NCBI RefSeq assembly: GCF_013391635.1
Contig: NZ_JACAWU010000002.1
Span: 868,001 to 932,000, forward strand
From: Natronomonas gomsonensis
GTDB taxonomy: Archaea; Halobacteriota; Halobacteria; Halobacteriales; Haloarculaceae
Direction: 5' to 3'
Length of the DNA: 64,000 bases
The translations under genes were made by a program, and so were the position numbers. The stretch's first letter is position 1; each line of letters opens with the position of its first letter. The notes below the pieces were generated by a model. It did not search any database. It was given only the letters and a program-made list of their open reading frames with translations, and was not told where the DNA came from. Shown here piece by piece: positions 35,423 to 44,875 of this stretch.

Positions 35423-36856
35423 CTATTCGTCGTCGAGCGCCTGCCACGACAGCCGTGGGTCCCGTGCGGCCGACACTTGGTCGATTCGGCGGGCTGCCGT
35501 TCGTTCGGGGGCAGCCTCCAGCGTCTCGATGTCGTCGGCCCGGGCGGCGTTGAACGCCGCGGCGAGTTGGTCCAGCGTTCGTTTGTTCTCGATTTCGGTC
35601 GGTTCGGTCATCAGCGCCTCGCCGACGATTTCTGGCCACTTCGTCGTCGGCGGGTGGACGCCGTAGTCGAGCATCCGTTTCGCCACGTCGGCGGCGTCCT
35701 GTTCGCCGGCCGAGGCGACGAACTCGTGGTGGAACGGCCCGAACGGCACCTCGTAGTCGACCATCTCAGCGAGGTAGTTGGCGTTGAGGACGGCCTTCGC
35801 GGAGGCGTCGGCCAGCCCCTCGTCGCCGAGGCGGGCGATGTACGCGTAGGCCTTCACCGCAACGAGCCAGTTGCCCTGATAGCCGTGGACCTTCCCGATA
35901 GAGTTCTCGGGAGCGTACAGTTCGTATCCACCATCGGATTCACGCACGTGCGGATCGGGGAGGAACTCGGCCAACTCCTCGACGACGCCCACCGGTCCCG
36001 CTCCGGGGCCGCCCCCGCCGTGTGGCGTCGCGAACGTCTTGTGGACGTTGTAGTGCATGATGTCGAAGCCCATGTCGCCCGGTCGACCGTGGCCGAGCAG
36101 GGCGTTGAGGTTCGCACCGTCGTAGTACAGCAGACCGCCGGCGTCGTGGACCATCTCGCTGATTTCGGTGATGTCCCGCTCGAAGAGGCCGAGAGTGTTC
36201 GGGTTGGTGAGCATCAGCGCGGCGGTATCCTCCGTAAGAGCTGCCTCGAGCGCTTCGAGGTCGACGCGGCCGTCCTCGCCGGAGGGAAGCGTCACCACGT
36301 CGTAGCCCGCCAACGCCGCCGACGCGAAGTTCGTCCCGTGAGCCGAATCGGGGATGACGACCTCGCTGCGGTCGTCGTCCCGGGATTCGTGATATGCTCT
36401 CGCGATGAGAATCCCGGCGAACTCGCCGGCGGCGCCGGCGGGGGGCTGTAGCGTCACCGCGTCCATCCCACCGATGACTCCGAGATACTGCTGGAGTTCG
36501 TACTGAAGTTCGAGCGTTCCCTGCGTGCTCCGCTCGGAGCGGTCCGGGTGGACCGACGCGTCGGCGACTGCGGCCACGTCCTCGGTGAACTTGGGGTTGT
36601 ACTTCATCGTACAGGAGCCGAGCGGGAACGGCCCGGAATCGACGCCGTAGTTCATCTCGGAGAGTCGCGTGTAGTGGCGGGCGAGTTCGGGCTCCGAGAG
36701 GTTCGGTAGTTCGAGTTCATCGCGCGTGAGGTCGTCAGGCAGCGCCGAGTCGACGGCGACGGATTCGGTGTTCTTCTCGGAGAGCAGCGGCTCGTAGGTG
36801 TCCTCGTCGTCGGTCCACCGCGCCTGGTCGTAGCCGAGCGGCGACTCGTCGGTCAT
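35423..36856 (-). CDS. gcvPB: Glycine dehydrogenase (decarboxylating) subunit 2
   Basis: 477 aa. With subunit 1 it decarboxylates glycine and passes the aminomethyl group to GcvH. The PLP lysine is K273 in [19 protein letters not shown], and the glycine-rich loop and [12 protein letters not shown] (79-90) are conserved. Its ATG overlaps the gcvPA stop by four bases (ATGA), so the two subunits are translationally coupled. gcvT and gcvH are not in the window. Confidence 0.96.
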   Translation of the reverse strand: MTDESPLGYDQARWTDDEDTYEPLLSEKNTESVAVDSALPDDLTRDELELPNLSEPELARHYTRLSEMNYGVDSGPFPLGSCTMKYNPKFTEDVAAVADASVHPDRSERSTQGTLELQYELQQYLGVIGGMDAVTLQPPAGAAGEFAGILIARAYHESRDDDRSEVVIPDSAHGTNFASAALAGYDVVTLPSGEDGRVDLEALEAALTEDTAALMLTNPNTLGLFERDITEISEMVHDAGGLLYYDGANLNALLGHGRPGDMGFDIMHYNVHKTFATPHGGGGPGAGPVGVVEELAEFLPDPHVRESDGGYELYAPENSIGKVHGYQGNWLVAVKAYAYIARLGDEGLADASAKAVLNANYLAEMVDYEVPFGPFHHEFVASAGEQDAADVAKRMLDYGVHPPTTKWPEIVGEALMTEPTEIENKRTLDQLAAAFNAARADDIETLEAAPERTAARRIDQVSAARDPRLSWQALDDE

Positions 36857-38181
36857 CGTGCAGCCTCCTCGAAGGCGGCGACGAAGCCATCGATTTTGGC
36901 CTCGTTGGTTTCGGTCACGCAGACCTGCAGTTCGTGTTCGCTGACGACGTGGACGGCGTAGCCCGCGGATTCGAGGTCCGCGGCGACCGCCGACGCGGGT
37001 TGGTCCGTTCGGGCGACGAACTCCCGGAAGTGGTGGCGGTCGTGGACCGGCGCTTTCACTCCTCGAATACCGTTGAGTCGGTCGGCGAGGTCACGAGCGA
37101 GGGTGACACAGTCCTCCGCGAGGTCGAGTAAGCCGTCGGGGCCGAGCCACGCGACGTGCATCGCCGTCCGGAGGGCGACCCACGCCTGATTCGTACAGAT
37201 GTTCGAGGTCGCCCGCTCCCTCCGGATGTGCTGTTCGCGGGTCTGGAGGGTGAGCGTGTAGGCCCGGTGGCCCGTCGTATCGTCGCTGGCGCCGACGAGG
37301 CGGCCGGGTACCTGCCGGAGGAATTCCTCTCGGCAGGCGAAGACGCCGAGCCCCATCCCATAGGCGGCCGGCAAGCCGAGCGTCGCGGCGTCGCCGACGA
37401 CCACGTCTGCGCCGACGCTGGCCGGTTCCTGCAGCAAGGCGAGTGCGACCGGGTCCGAGCCGAGAACGAACAGCGCGTCGTTGTCGTCGGCCAGTTCGCC
37501 GACCGTTTCGAGACCTTCCTCGATAGTGCCGCGAACCGTCGGGTTCTCGGCGTAGACGAGCAGCGTCTCCTCGTCGACGGATTCGGCCAGCGTCTCGCGA
37601 TCGACGTTGCCGTCGTCCATCGGATAGGTGTCGATAGTGATGTCGTGACCGGCGATGTAGTTCTCCAGCGTGCCGCGGCGGCCCGCCGACAGCGTCTCGG
37701 GGACGACGACGCGGTCACCGGAGGTTTCACGGACGCGGACGGCGAGCGTCGCCGCCTCGCCCAACGCCGTCGCCGCGTCGTACATCGAGCAGTTGGCGAC
37801 CGACAGACCGGTCAACTCGACGAGCATCGACTGATATTCGAACAGCGCCTGGAGGAACCCCTGTGCGACCTCGGGTTGGTACTGTGTGTAACTCGTCAGG
37901 AACTCCGAGCGCGCCGAGAGGTGGTCGACCATCGAGGGGACGTAGTGGTCGTAGTGACCGCGTCCGAGGAACTCGACGAGGTCGTCGTTTTTGGCGAGCG
38001 TGTCCTCGACGAGTTCGCGCGTCGCCTGCTCGCTGCGGGCGTCGATGTCGAACTCGCCGTCGAATCGAACGTCGTCGGGGATGTCGAAAAGTGCCTCCTC
38101 GCGGTCGACGCCGACCGCCGAGAGCATCGCCTCGGTTTCGGCCGGCGTGTGGGGTGCGTAGGGGCTACCGTTGGCTGTCAT
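36853..38181 (-). CDS. gcvPA: Glycine dehydrogenase (decarboxylating) subunit 1
   Basis: 442 aa. Conserved blocks include [32 protein letters not shown], the [18 protein letters not shown] stretch and [13 protein letters not shown]. It supplies part of the active site of the heterodimeric P-protein. The Met at 38181 ([13 protein letters not shown]) is chosen because the usual N-terminus begins YAPHT; the further open extension is not. On the minus strand a CATTAGCC element near 38215-38222 is a weak box A candidate. Confidence 0.95.
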   Translation of the reverse strand: MTANGSPYAPHTPAETEAMLSAVGVDREEALFDIPDDVRFDGEFDIDARSEQATRELVEDTLAKNDDLVEFLGRGHYDHYVPSMVDHLSARSEFLTSYTQYQPEVAQGFLQALFEYQSMLVELTGLSVANCSMYDAATALGEAATLAVRVRETSGDRVVVPETLSAGRRGTLENYIAGHDITIDTYPMDDGNVDRETLAESVDEETLLVYAENPTVRGTIEEGLETVGELADDNDALFVLGSDPVALALLQEPASVGADVVVGDAATLGLPAAYGMGLGVFACREEFLRQVPGRLVGASDDTTGHRAYTLTLQTREQHIRRERATSNICTNQAWVALRTAMHVAWLGPDGLLDLAEDCVTLARDLADRLNGIRGVKAPVHDRHHFREFVARTDQPASAVAADLESAGYAVHVVSEHELQVCVTETNEAKIDGFVAAFEEAAR

Positions 38182-38313
38182 GGGAAACTGAGCGTACACG
38201 CCCTTTCGGCGCATGGCTAATGATAGCCCCGGTTCGGCTGCAGTAAACTGCATACTCTGGTTCGAGAAGCCCAGAATATATGCACGAACATGTATCCATA
38301 GGTCAGCGGACGG

Positions 38314-38320
38314 TTTTAAT
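38314..38320 (+). promoter_or_regulatory. Box A for the UspA-like/small-protein operon
   Basis: TTTTAAT lies about 26-32 bases before ATG codons at 38340 and 38346. Transcription would start essentially at the start codon, which excludes the earlier Met at 38280. Confidence 0.6.
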
Positions 38321-38345
38321 AGGGTACCGGTCGTCGTGGATGCAC

Positions 38346-38735
38346 ATGACGACGTTCCTGGCAGCGACCGACAACGAGGCGACCAGCAAACGACTCCGGC
38401 GGTACCTGAAGAACCGAGTCACCGACGACGACACGGTGTACGTCGTCAACTCCCTGAAAGGTGGCGACAGCACGTCCGACCGGGACGTCCTCGACGGAAA
38501 GGAGGCCGCCGAGGAACTCACAGAGTCGATTCCGAACGCCGAAACTCACCAGCTCGTCCGGGGGAACGATCCCTCGACTGACATCCAGAAGTTCGTCGAC
38601 CAGTACAACGTCGACGAAGTAATCCTCGGCATCCGACAGCGGAGCAGGACCGGGAAAATCGTCTTCGGCTCCACCGCACAGGACGTGCTGCTGACCTCGG
38701 ACGTGCCGGTCGTCGCCATCCCACTCGACTCATGA
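38346..38735 (+). CDS. UspA-like nucleotide-binding alpha/beta protein (short form)
   Basis: 129 aa. It begins [20 protein letters not shown] and ends with [38 protein letters not shown], the UspA fold with a modified phosphate loop that still keeps Gly-Ser-Thr. It belongs to the same short subgroup as 4647 and 6032. ATG at 38340 is equally possible (two residues longer). Its stop overlaps the next gene by four bases (ATGA). Confidence 0.85.
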   Translation: MTTFLAATDNEATSKRLRRYLKNRVTDDDTVYVVNSLKGGDSTSDRDVLDGKEAAEELTESIPNAETHQLVRGNDPSTDIQKFVDQYNVDEVILGIRQRSRTGKIVFGSTAQDVLLTSDVPVVAIPLDS

Positions 38736-39001
38736 GCGCGGACGAACTCCAGTCGGCGCTCGACGCGCTCGAAGCCGCCCGCGACCTCGCCGACGGCGAC
38801 GCCGAACAGCGACTCGACCGCATCGTCGAGAAGGTGTCGAAGGCGCTCGACGCCGGACGACAACTCGACCACGGCGCCCTCGCACGAATGGACCGGACGC
38901 TGGACGAACTCACAGACGAGACGACCGACGAGACGGCAGACGCAGTCGCCGACGCGAAAGCAGCGCTGATAACCTACCGGGAAGGCGTCCCCGGCGCGTA
39001 G
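38732..39001 (+). CDS. Small acidic helical haloarchaeal protein
   Basis: 89 aa, almost entirely charged and helical ([41 protein letters not shown]). No cysteines, no transmembrane segment. It resembles small conserved haloarchaeal proteins of unknown function. Translational coupling with the UspA-like gene (ATGA overlap) suggests the two act together or are at least produced in a fixed ratio. Confidence 0.8.
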   Translation: MSADELQSALDALEAARDLADGDAEQRLDRIVEKVSKALDAGRQLDHGALARMDRTLDELTDETTDETADAVADAKAALITYREGVPGA

Positions 39002-39079
39002 AATCATACGGGTGTTGTAGTCTTTTATCAGTCTACTCCAGTGTGGGCGATGACCGGTCGATCGTTACAACAACCCGTG

Positions 39080-40384
39080 TCAGTCGTCCAACTCGACGGC
39101 GCCTTTCTCAAGCAGATTCTCCGCGAGGATGGGCACGAACGTCCCGATGTCGGTGACCATGCCGACTGCCTGTGCCGACCCGCGGTCGAGCAGTTGGGTC
39201 ACCGTCGCCGGGTTGATGTCGACACAGACGACCCGCGTCGTCGACGGCAGACAGTTGCCGACGGCAACGGAGTGCAGCAGCGTCGACAGCATCAACACCA
39301 TATCCGCCTCGTGGGCCTGCTCGCGGATGGCGTTCTGGGCCTCAATGGCGTCGGTGATGGTGTCCGGCAGCGGGCCGTCGTCCCGAATCGACCCCGCGAT
39401 GACGTAGGGCACGTCGTTCTGGACGCACTGGTACATGACGCCGGATTCGAGGAGTCCGTCCTCGACGGCTTCCTCGATGCCGCCGGCGCGGATGACCTCG
39501 CTGATGGCGTAGATGTGGTGTTTGTGGCCGTGGCGGGCGTGGTCCAGCGTCTCGGTGTTGACGCCGAGTGACGTACCGTAGAGGTCACGCTCGATGTCGT
39601 GGACGGCGAAGCCGTTGCCGATAGAGAGATAGTCGACGTACCCTTCTTCGACGAGCGAGGCGAGGTCCTCCCGAGCGCCGGAGTGGATGAGCGCGGGGCC
39701 GGCGACGACCAACACGTCGCCGTCCTCGGCTTTTGTCTCCTCGATGGCTTCGGCGATCTGCTCGATTGTCGATTCGGAGGGGCGTTCACTGGAGATGCCG
39801 CCCTGCATGAACCCGAAGGCACCCTCCTGACTCCGGGGCCGTTCCGGCGGTTGGACTCGAATCCCGGCCTCGCCGGTGACCACTCGGTCGCCCTCCTCGA
39901 TGGCGTTGAGAACCTTCGTGTACGCGCGGACGCCCGAATCGGATCCGTCTCGTGGCTCGTCGCCGCTCGACCCTTCGGAGTCGCTACGCGACTCCCGCTC
40001 TTCGACGATGACCGCACAGTCCATCTCGATGTGTTCGACGTCGACCCACTCGCCCTCGTATCGAATCTGTGTGGGGTGGTTCGTCGTCGAGTAGAAGCCG
40101 TGTGGGACGACCTGGTCTTCGGGGGCCGGTTCCAGTTTCGCGTCGTTGGGGTCGGCGAGGTTCGCCCCGTTCTGGTGGAGTTCGTGGACGATGCGCTGGA
40201 GGTCCTCCTCGGTATCGGCGGTGACGAGCATGCGGGCGTAGGACTCCTTGTCCTTGTGGCGGCCGATGTCGAACTCCTCGACGTCGAAGGAGCCACCGTG
40301 GTCCATGACGATACCGAACGCAGCCTGCATCATCCCCGAGTCGATGATGTGGCCCTCCAACTCGACGACGCGAGAGACGCTCAT
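39080..40384 (-). CDS. TIGR00300-family LOR/SDH-type enzyme (archaeal ornithine cyclodeaminase-like)
   Basis: 434 aa. Blocks typical of the family are ELEGHIIDSGMMQAAFGIVMDHGG (9-31), the central GGISSERPSE, and the Rossmann-like C-terminal part with GPALIHSGAREDLASL, GNGFAVHDIERDLYGTSLG and MLMSTLLHSVAVGN-type sequences. A methanogen member has, to my recollection, been described as an ornithine cyclodeaminase converting ornithine to proline. Residues about 129-151 (Ser/Glu/Asp/Gly-rich) look like a low-complexity insertion and contain a DNA palindrome. The Met at 40384 begins the first conserved block. Confidence 0.85.
   Translation of the reverse strand: MSVSRVVELEGHIIDSGMMQAAFGIVMDHGGSFDVEEFDIGRHKDKESYARMLVTADTEEDLQRIVHELHQNGANLADPNDAKLEPAPEDQVVPHGFYSTTNHPTQIRYEGEWVDVEHIEMDCAVIVEERESRSDSEGSSGDEPRDGSDSGVRAYTKVLNAIEEGDRVVTGEAGIRVQPPERPRSQEGAFGFMQGGISSERPSESTIEQIAEAIEETKAEDGDVLVVAGPALIHSGAREDLASLVEEGYVDYLSIGNGFAVHDIERDLYGTSLGVNTETLDHARHGHKHHIYAISEVIRAGGIEEAVEDGLLESGVMYQCVQNDVPYVIAGSIRDDGPLPDTITDAIEAQNAIREQAHEADMVLMLSTLLHSVAVGNCLPSTTRVVCVDINPATVTQLLDRGSAQAVGMVTDIGTFVPILAENLLEKGAVELDD
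39977..39995. repeat. Perfect palindrome inside a coding region
   Basis: GGAGTCGC-TAC-GCGACTCC, 8-base arms with a 3-base centre, lies within the TIGR00300-family gene and encodes part of its Ser/Asp/Glu-rich insertion (around residues 131-137). Its centre resembles the loops of the intergenic hairpins at 50.8-50.9 kb. Confidence 0.6.
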
Positions 40385-40540
40385 ATCGGTGCGTCGGTTC
40401 GGGTCGATAAGTCGGTTGTGGGTGAGGAGCGAGATGTGGGTGGAATTTGGGTAAACACTGATACGTCGGTTGATACTGAGTACCAGTGGGTGTGAGTGGG
40501 ACCGACCACTTCGACACCCGGAACGGAGGCATCCCTGTCC

Positions 40541-40560
40541 CCGCTTTTGCGGCAAAATAA
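40541..40560 (-). terminator. Possible terminator of the subtilase gene
   Basis: Read on the minus strand, TTATTTTG is followed by a CCGC-AAAA-GCGG hairpin about 25-45 bases after the subtilase stop. The T-rich element fits archaeal termination; the hairpin may be secondary. Confidence 0.35.
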
Positions 40561-40584
40561 CGGAAAGAGCGACGGCTCCAGACC

Positions 40585-42921
40585 CTACGTCGACTGTCCG
40601 ATGACCACCACGTCGGTCGTCCCGCCGAACGTCGTCTCCCCGGAGCCACGTTTCTCCTCGGGGACTGCCCACGTCTCGACGGTGGCCTCGGCGGCACCGA
40701 AAGTGTACGGCCCGCTCGCTTGGACGCCCTCAGGTGCCTCGATGAAGTAGGTGAACTCCACCGAGCCGTCGTCGAGGTCGGATGCGGGGACGGTGCCGAA
40801 GTCGACAGTTCCGGCATCGTCGTCGACAGATTCGTAGCTCCCGCCGTATTCGAGGAAGTTCCACTCCGAGGGGAACTGGTCGACGACGCGGACGGAGTCG
40901 GCGGCCTCGGTGTCGAAGTTCCGGAGCGTTACCGTGACGCGAGTGGCCTGTCCACCTGTGAACACCGAGGCGTCGTTCTCCCGACTGCCGCTGGCCGTCA
41001 AATCGAACGTCTCGGGCGGTTCGACCGATTCGACGTCTTCGACCAGCGCGTCGAGTCCGGTGTCGAGGTCAGCGACCGTGAGACCCCCGGCCAGCGCCTC
41101 GGCCGTCTCGATGGCTGCCTCGGCGTCGACGGACCCGGCACCCGTGTTCGTGACGCTGTAGTCGGGATTGAAATCAGCCGCACTGTGTTCCAGCACGCGG
41201 ATGAGGTCGATGGGGGAGAGTTCCTCGCCACCGCTCTCGGCGCGGTAGGCTTCCTGGACCAACATGGCGATGCCCGCTGCTCCGGGGCAGGACATCGACG
41301 TCCCCGAGAGGCGACCGTAGAACGGTTCGGCGTCGCCCGTCTCGCCCAGCGGCCCGAGCACGTCGGCTTTGTCCTGCGTGCTCAACACGAGGTTGCCGTG
41401 GGCGCTGATGCCGGGGCGGAACAGGGTCAGCGGCCGAGCCTCGCTCAGGTCGCCGTCGGCCTTCTCGTACTGTTCGTACTCGATGGTGTACTCGGCGGTG
41501 ACGGCGTCTTCCGGTTCGAGTTCGACGAGGTAGGTGTTCCCGCCGTCGATATCGACGGTGAGCGTGTCGTGTTGCTTCAACGGTTCCTCCCGTGACTGGG
41601 CGATTTCGACCCACTCGCCGTTCTGTTCCTCGTAGACGCGCATCCGGACCCACTGGCCTTCAGGGTCCAGTGTCAGCGTCAAATCGACGAGGTCGACGTT
41701 CCCGAAGGTTTCGAGCCGCTCGTAGGCGGAGCCGGTGTCCTCGTCGACGGCGGCCGCGCCCGGACTGGTGTTGACTCCGGGGCCAACGGTGCCGGTGAAC
41801 GTGCCGCTGTCGACGGTTGCGTGGGAACCGCTCTGAATGGCGTGGAACTCCCGGAGGTTCCGGAGCAGCTGTTCGCGGTTGTAGAACGTGTCGTCCTCGA
41901 CCTCACGACCGCGCGAGGAGAAGTTCGTAATCGAGCGGTTGTTGGCGTTGTCTCCGGGCGAGATGGTCTTTTCGGCGGCGCCGACGCCGAGGACGTGCGG
42001 TGCCTTCGCAAAGCGGTTGCCCGACCCGAGGTCCGGCCCGTCGTTGCCGTAGGAGAACACGGGGAGGACGCCCTCGGTGAACGCCTCCCAGGTGGCGACG
42101 TTGACGGGGTCGTTCGGGTTGTAGACGTTGTTCCGGGAGACGCCGTAGGAGTTCGACACCACGTCGGGGTCGAACTCCGGTTCGGTCCGGATTCGGCCGA
42201 GGAGGTGGTCCCACGCCGCGACCACGTACGGGAGGTAAACTCCCTGAACGACCGCGTAACTCGTGATGGTCGCGTCCGGGGCCATCCCTTCGTAGGAGCC
42301 GTTGACGCCGCCCTCACCGTTGCCGGCGACGATGCCCGCGCAGTGTTGGCCGTGGCCGACGGTGTCGGTGTCGCCGGGACCGGCATCGATCCACAGGGGG
42401 TCCCGCGGCCCGGTCGGTTCGTCGACGTACCGGAAATTCGCCTCTACGCGCTCGGAGCCGATACCGGGGTGGCTGGCGTTGAGTCCCGAGTCGATGACGA
42501 CGACGTGGGCGTCCTCGCCGGTGTAGCCGAGGTCCTGGTGGACAGTCTCGACGGCCATCGACTCCCGGGAGGTGTCGTCGTTGTGCCACTCCAGTTGTTC
42601 GGAGCGCTTGACCCGCCGAACCGAGTCCCAGCCGGCGACGGTCTCGATTTGGGACGGTCGGAGGTGCGTCCAGGCGATACCGAGATGTTCGAACAGGCGG
42701 TAGCCTTCTTCGAGGTCGAGTGTATCGAGCCGTTCGGCGTCGTCGGCGGAATCGAAGACGACGAGCGCCTCCTGGAGGCCGCCGTCGAGGTCGAACTCCT
42801 CGTCGAGAATCGCAGTCGAGACCGTCGAGTTCGCCGCGGCCGTGCCTACGAAGGCCGCCGTCCCGGCTGCGATGCCGATACCCTTCACGAACGTTCGTCT
42901 GTGTATGCCGTCGTCGCTCAT
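40585..42921 (-). CDS. Tat-exported subtilisin-like serine protease (S8) with inserted and C-terminal beta domains
   Basis: 778 aa. A Tat signal is clear (IHRRTFVKGIGIAAGTAA, residues 6-23, ending AAA). A propeptide-like region (about 45-125) precedes the catalytic domain. The triad is D144 (VVVIDSGLN), H190 (GHGQHCAG) and S542 (LSGTSMSCP), with the oxyanion Asn in YGNDGP near 293. About 120 residues inserted between the oxyanion Asn and Ser542 (about 370-490) look like a beta-sandwich of the pre-peptidase C-terminal type. The C-terminus (about 610-778) resembles a CARDB/DUF11-type beta domain. The mature enzyme should work outside the cell. The Met at 42921 directly precedes the signal. Confidence 0.93.
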   Translation of the reverse strand: MSDDGIHRRTFVKGIGIAAGTAAFVGTAAANSTVSTAILDEEFDLDGGLQEALVVFDSADDAERLDTLDLEEGYRLFEHLGIAWTHLRPSQIETVAGWDSVRRVKRSEQLEWHNDDTSRESMAVETVHQDLGYTGEDAHVVVIDSGLNASHPGIGSERVEANFRYVDEPTGPRDPLWIDAGPGDTDTVGHGQHCAGIVAGNGEGGVNGSYEGMAPDATITSYAVVQGVYLPYVVAAWDHLLGRIRTEPEFDPDVVSNSYGVSRNNVYNPNDPVNVATWEAFTEGVLPVFSYGNDGPDLGSGNRFAKAPHVLGVGAAEKTISPGDNANNRSITNFSSRGREVEDDTFYNREQLLRNLREFHAIQSGSHATVDSGTFTGTVGPGVNTSPGAAAVDEDTGSAYERLETFGNVDLVDLTLTLDPEGQWVRMRVYEEQNGEWVEIAQSREEPLKQHDTLTVDIDGGNTYLVELEPEDAVTAEYTIEYEQYEKADGDLSEARPLTLFRPGISAHGNLVLSTQDKADVLGPLGETGDAEPFYGRLSGTSMSCPGAAGIAMLVQEAYRAESGGEELSPIDLIRVLEHSAADFNPDYSVTNTGAGSVDAEAAIETAEALAGGLTVADLDTGLDALVEDVESVEPPETFDLTASGSRENDASVFTGGQATRVTVTLRNFDTEAADSVRVVDQFPSEWNFLEYGGSYESVDDDAGTVDFGTVPASDLDDGSVEFTYFIEAPEGVQASGPYTFGAAEATVETWAVPEEKRGSGETTFGGTTDVVVIGQST

Positions 42922-42984
42922 CGGTACCGACAACTCTCGAAGCCATACTTAATCCGATTCTGACAAACCCATCCAAAGGTCCGG

Positions 42985-43368
42985 TCACTCGCCTTTTCGC
43001 GCGACTGACCACGAGGAGTCCGTCGCATCGGTCAATCGGCGATACAGCCCGCGCAATCCCGCCGAGTCCGTCGCCGGGAGGACGTGGAACTCGACGGCAC
43101 CGTCCCGGACCGCGACGCGGAACGTGTCGCCTGTGTCGTCGTCGTGGACGAGATACAGCGGCATCGGCAGGTCGAACCAGTCGCCGTACCGATACGGACC
43201 GGCGTCGAGCACCGACTGGACGAGTTCGACGAGTTCGCGGTCGTCGAAGTCTGCGGTCGGCCGCACCGAAAACACCGTCTCGCCTTCGTACTCGACGCCG
43301 CCGCCCCGCGGGTAGCGACGCTCGGGAGGCGTCGGAATGGCGAACGTCGGGTCGTCGTCGTCGGCCAC
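42985..43368 (-). CDS. Conserved hypothetical haloarchaeal protein
   Basis: 127 aa, acidic, no transmembrane segment. It contains GRGGGVEYEGETVFSVRP-like and DDRELVELVQSVLDAGPYRYGDWFDLPMPLYLVHDDDTGD stretches, and reads as an alpha/beta cytoplasmic protein. I do not recognise a named family. The start is GTG at 43368 (VADDDD). It lies upstream of the subtilase on the same strand with a 63-base gap and is divergent from the RDD gene. Confidence 0.75.
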   Translation of the reverse strand: MADDDDPTFAIPTPPERRYPRGGGVEYEGETVFSVRPTADFDDRELVELVQSVLDAGPYRYGDWFDLPMPLYLVHDDDTGDTFRVAVRDGAVEFHVLPATDSAGLRGLYRRLTDATDSSWSVARKGE

Positions 43369-43465
43369 GGGGCCGCTACGGCGGCTTGTCGTTTAAATTC
43401 GCGGGCGGAGTCGACTCGGCGGCCGGGTGGACCGAACCACCTGCGCCGAATCGGCTTCCTGTATC

Positions 43466-43470
43466 TTTAT
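43466..43470 (+). promoter_or_regulatory. Box A for the RDD-family gene
   Basis: CTTTATC lies about 29 bases before the ATG at 43497, supporting this start over the long upstream frame. Confidence 0.55.
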
Positions 43471-43496
43471 CCCCAACCGACGTGCACCGAACGGAC

Positions 43497-43949
43497 ATGG
43501 TAACCTTCGAACGGCCGCTTCCCGATTTGGGTACCGAGGGCGATGTCGTCGTCAAACGAATCCTCGCGTTTCTCGTCGACGCCATCGGGTTCGGTCTCTT
43601 GATAGGTATCGTCTCCGAGGTCCTGGCAGTGATTTCCGAGACTCTCGGTGTGTTAGTCGGCGGTCTCGGAACGCTCCTGTTTTTCATCTACTTCATCTAC
43701 TTCGAGGCGGAGTACGGACAGACCGTCGGGAAGATGGTGATGGACATCGTCGTCGTCACCGAGGACGGCGACCCGATTACCTACCGCGATTCGGCCATTC
43801 GGACGCTGCTGCGAATCGTCGACGCACTGCCGTTCTTCTACATCGTCGGCCTCGTCGCCATCTACGTCACCGACCGCAAACAGCGGGTCGGTGACCTCGT
43901 CGCCGACACCATCGTCGTGAAGACAAAGCCGACGGCCGACAGACTGTAG
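43497..43949 (+). CDS. RDD-family membrane protein
   Basis: 150 aa with three hydrophobic segments (about 25-45, 50-72, 105-128). The family signature Arg-Asp-Asp is degenerate here (VKRILAFLVDAIGFGLLIG keeps the R and D pattern). The YGQTVGKMVMDIVVV and KQRVGDLVADTIVV blocks are typical. RDD proteins are proposed transporters or accessory membrane proteins, in some halophiles linked to Na+/H+ exchange; the function here is unknown. The Met at 43497 is fixed by the box A. Confidence 0.88.
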   Translation: MVTFERPLPDLGTEGDVVVKRILAFLVDAIGFGLLIGIVSEVLAVISETLGVLVGGLGTLLFFIYFIYFEAEYGQTVGKMVMDIVVVTEDGDPITYRDSAIRTLLRIVDALPFFYIVGLVAIYVTDRKQRVGDLVADTIVVKTKPTADRL

Positions 43950-44086
43950 CGGCCGACCCTTTTTATCGGATGCCGCGACCAGACCGCCCGTGACCTGAGA
44001 GAGGCCGGCGGTCGGTCGAGGCCGTAGCGTGGGACCCGCCGCCGGTTACGCATTCCCGCCTGTTCGCTAACTCCATCTCCGGCACC

Positions 44087-44091
44087 TATAT
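44087..44091 (+). promoter_or_regulatory. Box A for the SRAP gene
   Basis: CCTATATCG lies about 28 bases before the ATG at 44117, so the transcript is probably leaderless. Confidence 0.55.
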
Positions 44092-44116
44092 CGAATCGGA
44101 GTCCGTAGTCGCGGTC

Positions 44117-44809
44117 ATGTGTGGCCGTTACAGTCTGTTCACGCCACCGGAGGAACTCGAAGCCCGCTTCGATGCGACGTTCGCCTTCGAGTTCGAGCCG
44201 CGGTACAACGCCGCGCCGAGTCAACGACTTCCGGTCATCACCGGAGAGCAACCCGACGCCATCCAGCGGCTCGAATGGGGTCTCGTCCCGCGCTGGGCCG
44301 ACGACCGGAGCGACGGCCACATCAACGCCCGCGCGGAGACCGTCGACGAAAAGCCCGCCTTCGCCGAGGCCTACGAGCAACGGCGCTGTCTCGTTCTCGC
44401 CGACGGCTTCTACGAGTGGGCCGACACCGGTGGCGGGAAACGACCCTACCGCGTCGCCTACGAGGACGACCGCCCCTTCGCGATGGCTGGTCTCTACGAG
44501 CGGTGGACGCCCGACACGCTCCAGACCGGTCTCGGGGAGTTCGACGGCGGCGAGAGCGGGTCGGCAGGGCAGGCCGACCCAATCGAGACGTTCACCGTCG
44601 TCACGACGGAACCGAACGGGGTCGTCGAGCCGCTGCACCACCGGATGGCCGTCATCCTCAGTCCCGACGAGGAGGGGGCGTGGCTCGACGGGGAGTCCGT
44701 CCCGCTGGACCCCGCTCCCGAAGACGGCCTCCGGTCGTACTCGGTCTCGACGGCCGTGAACAACCCCGCCAACGACGGCCCGGAGTTGGTTCGGGAGGTC
44801 GAGGGGTAA
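44117..44809 (+). CDS. SRAP-domain protein (HMCES/YedK family), abasic-site DNA-protein crosslinker
   Basis: 230 aa. The family begins MCGRY; Cys2, exposed after Met removal, forms a thiazolidine crosslink with abasic sites in single-stranded DNA and shields them. Other conserved parts are present: YNAAPSQRLPVI, LEWGLVPRWADD, INARAETVDEKPAF, RCLVLADGFYEWAD and EPLHHRMAVIL with the catalytic His. Length is normal for the bacterial/archaeal form. A box A directly upstream indicates its own promoter. Confidence 0.96.
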   Translation: MCGRYSLFTPPEELEARFDATFAFEFEPRYNAAPSQRLPVITGEQPDAIQRLEWGLVPRWADDRSDGHINARAETVDEKPAFAEAYEQRRCLVLADGFYEWADTGGGKRPYRVAYEDDRPFAMAGLYERWTPDTLQTGLGEFDGGESGSAGQADPIETFTVVTTEPNGVVEPLHHRMAVILSPDEEGAWLDGESVPLDPAPEDGLRSYSVSTAVNNPANDGPELVREVEG

Positions 44810-44875
44810 ATCCGTGCCTCGGGGCCGGTCTGGGCCGGGCGAACGCCTAAACCGACGGGCGACGACTGGCCAACA

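Noticed and set aside
39002..39079. CTTTTATC near 39020 as a promoter for a plus-strand RNA
   Set aside because: It lies between convergent genes and may just be 3'-end T-rich sequence; no gene follows in that direction.
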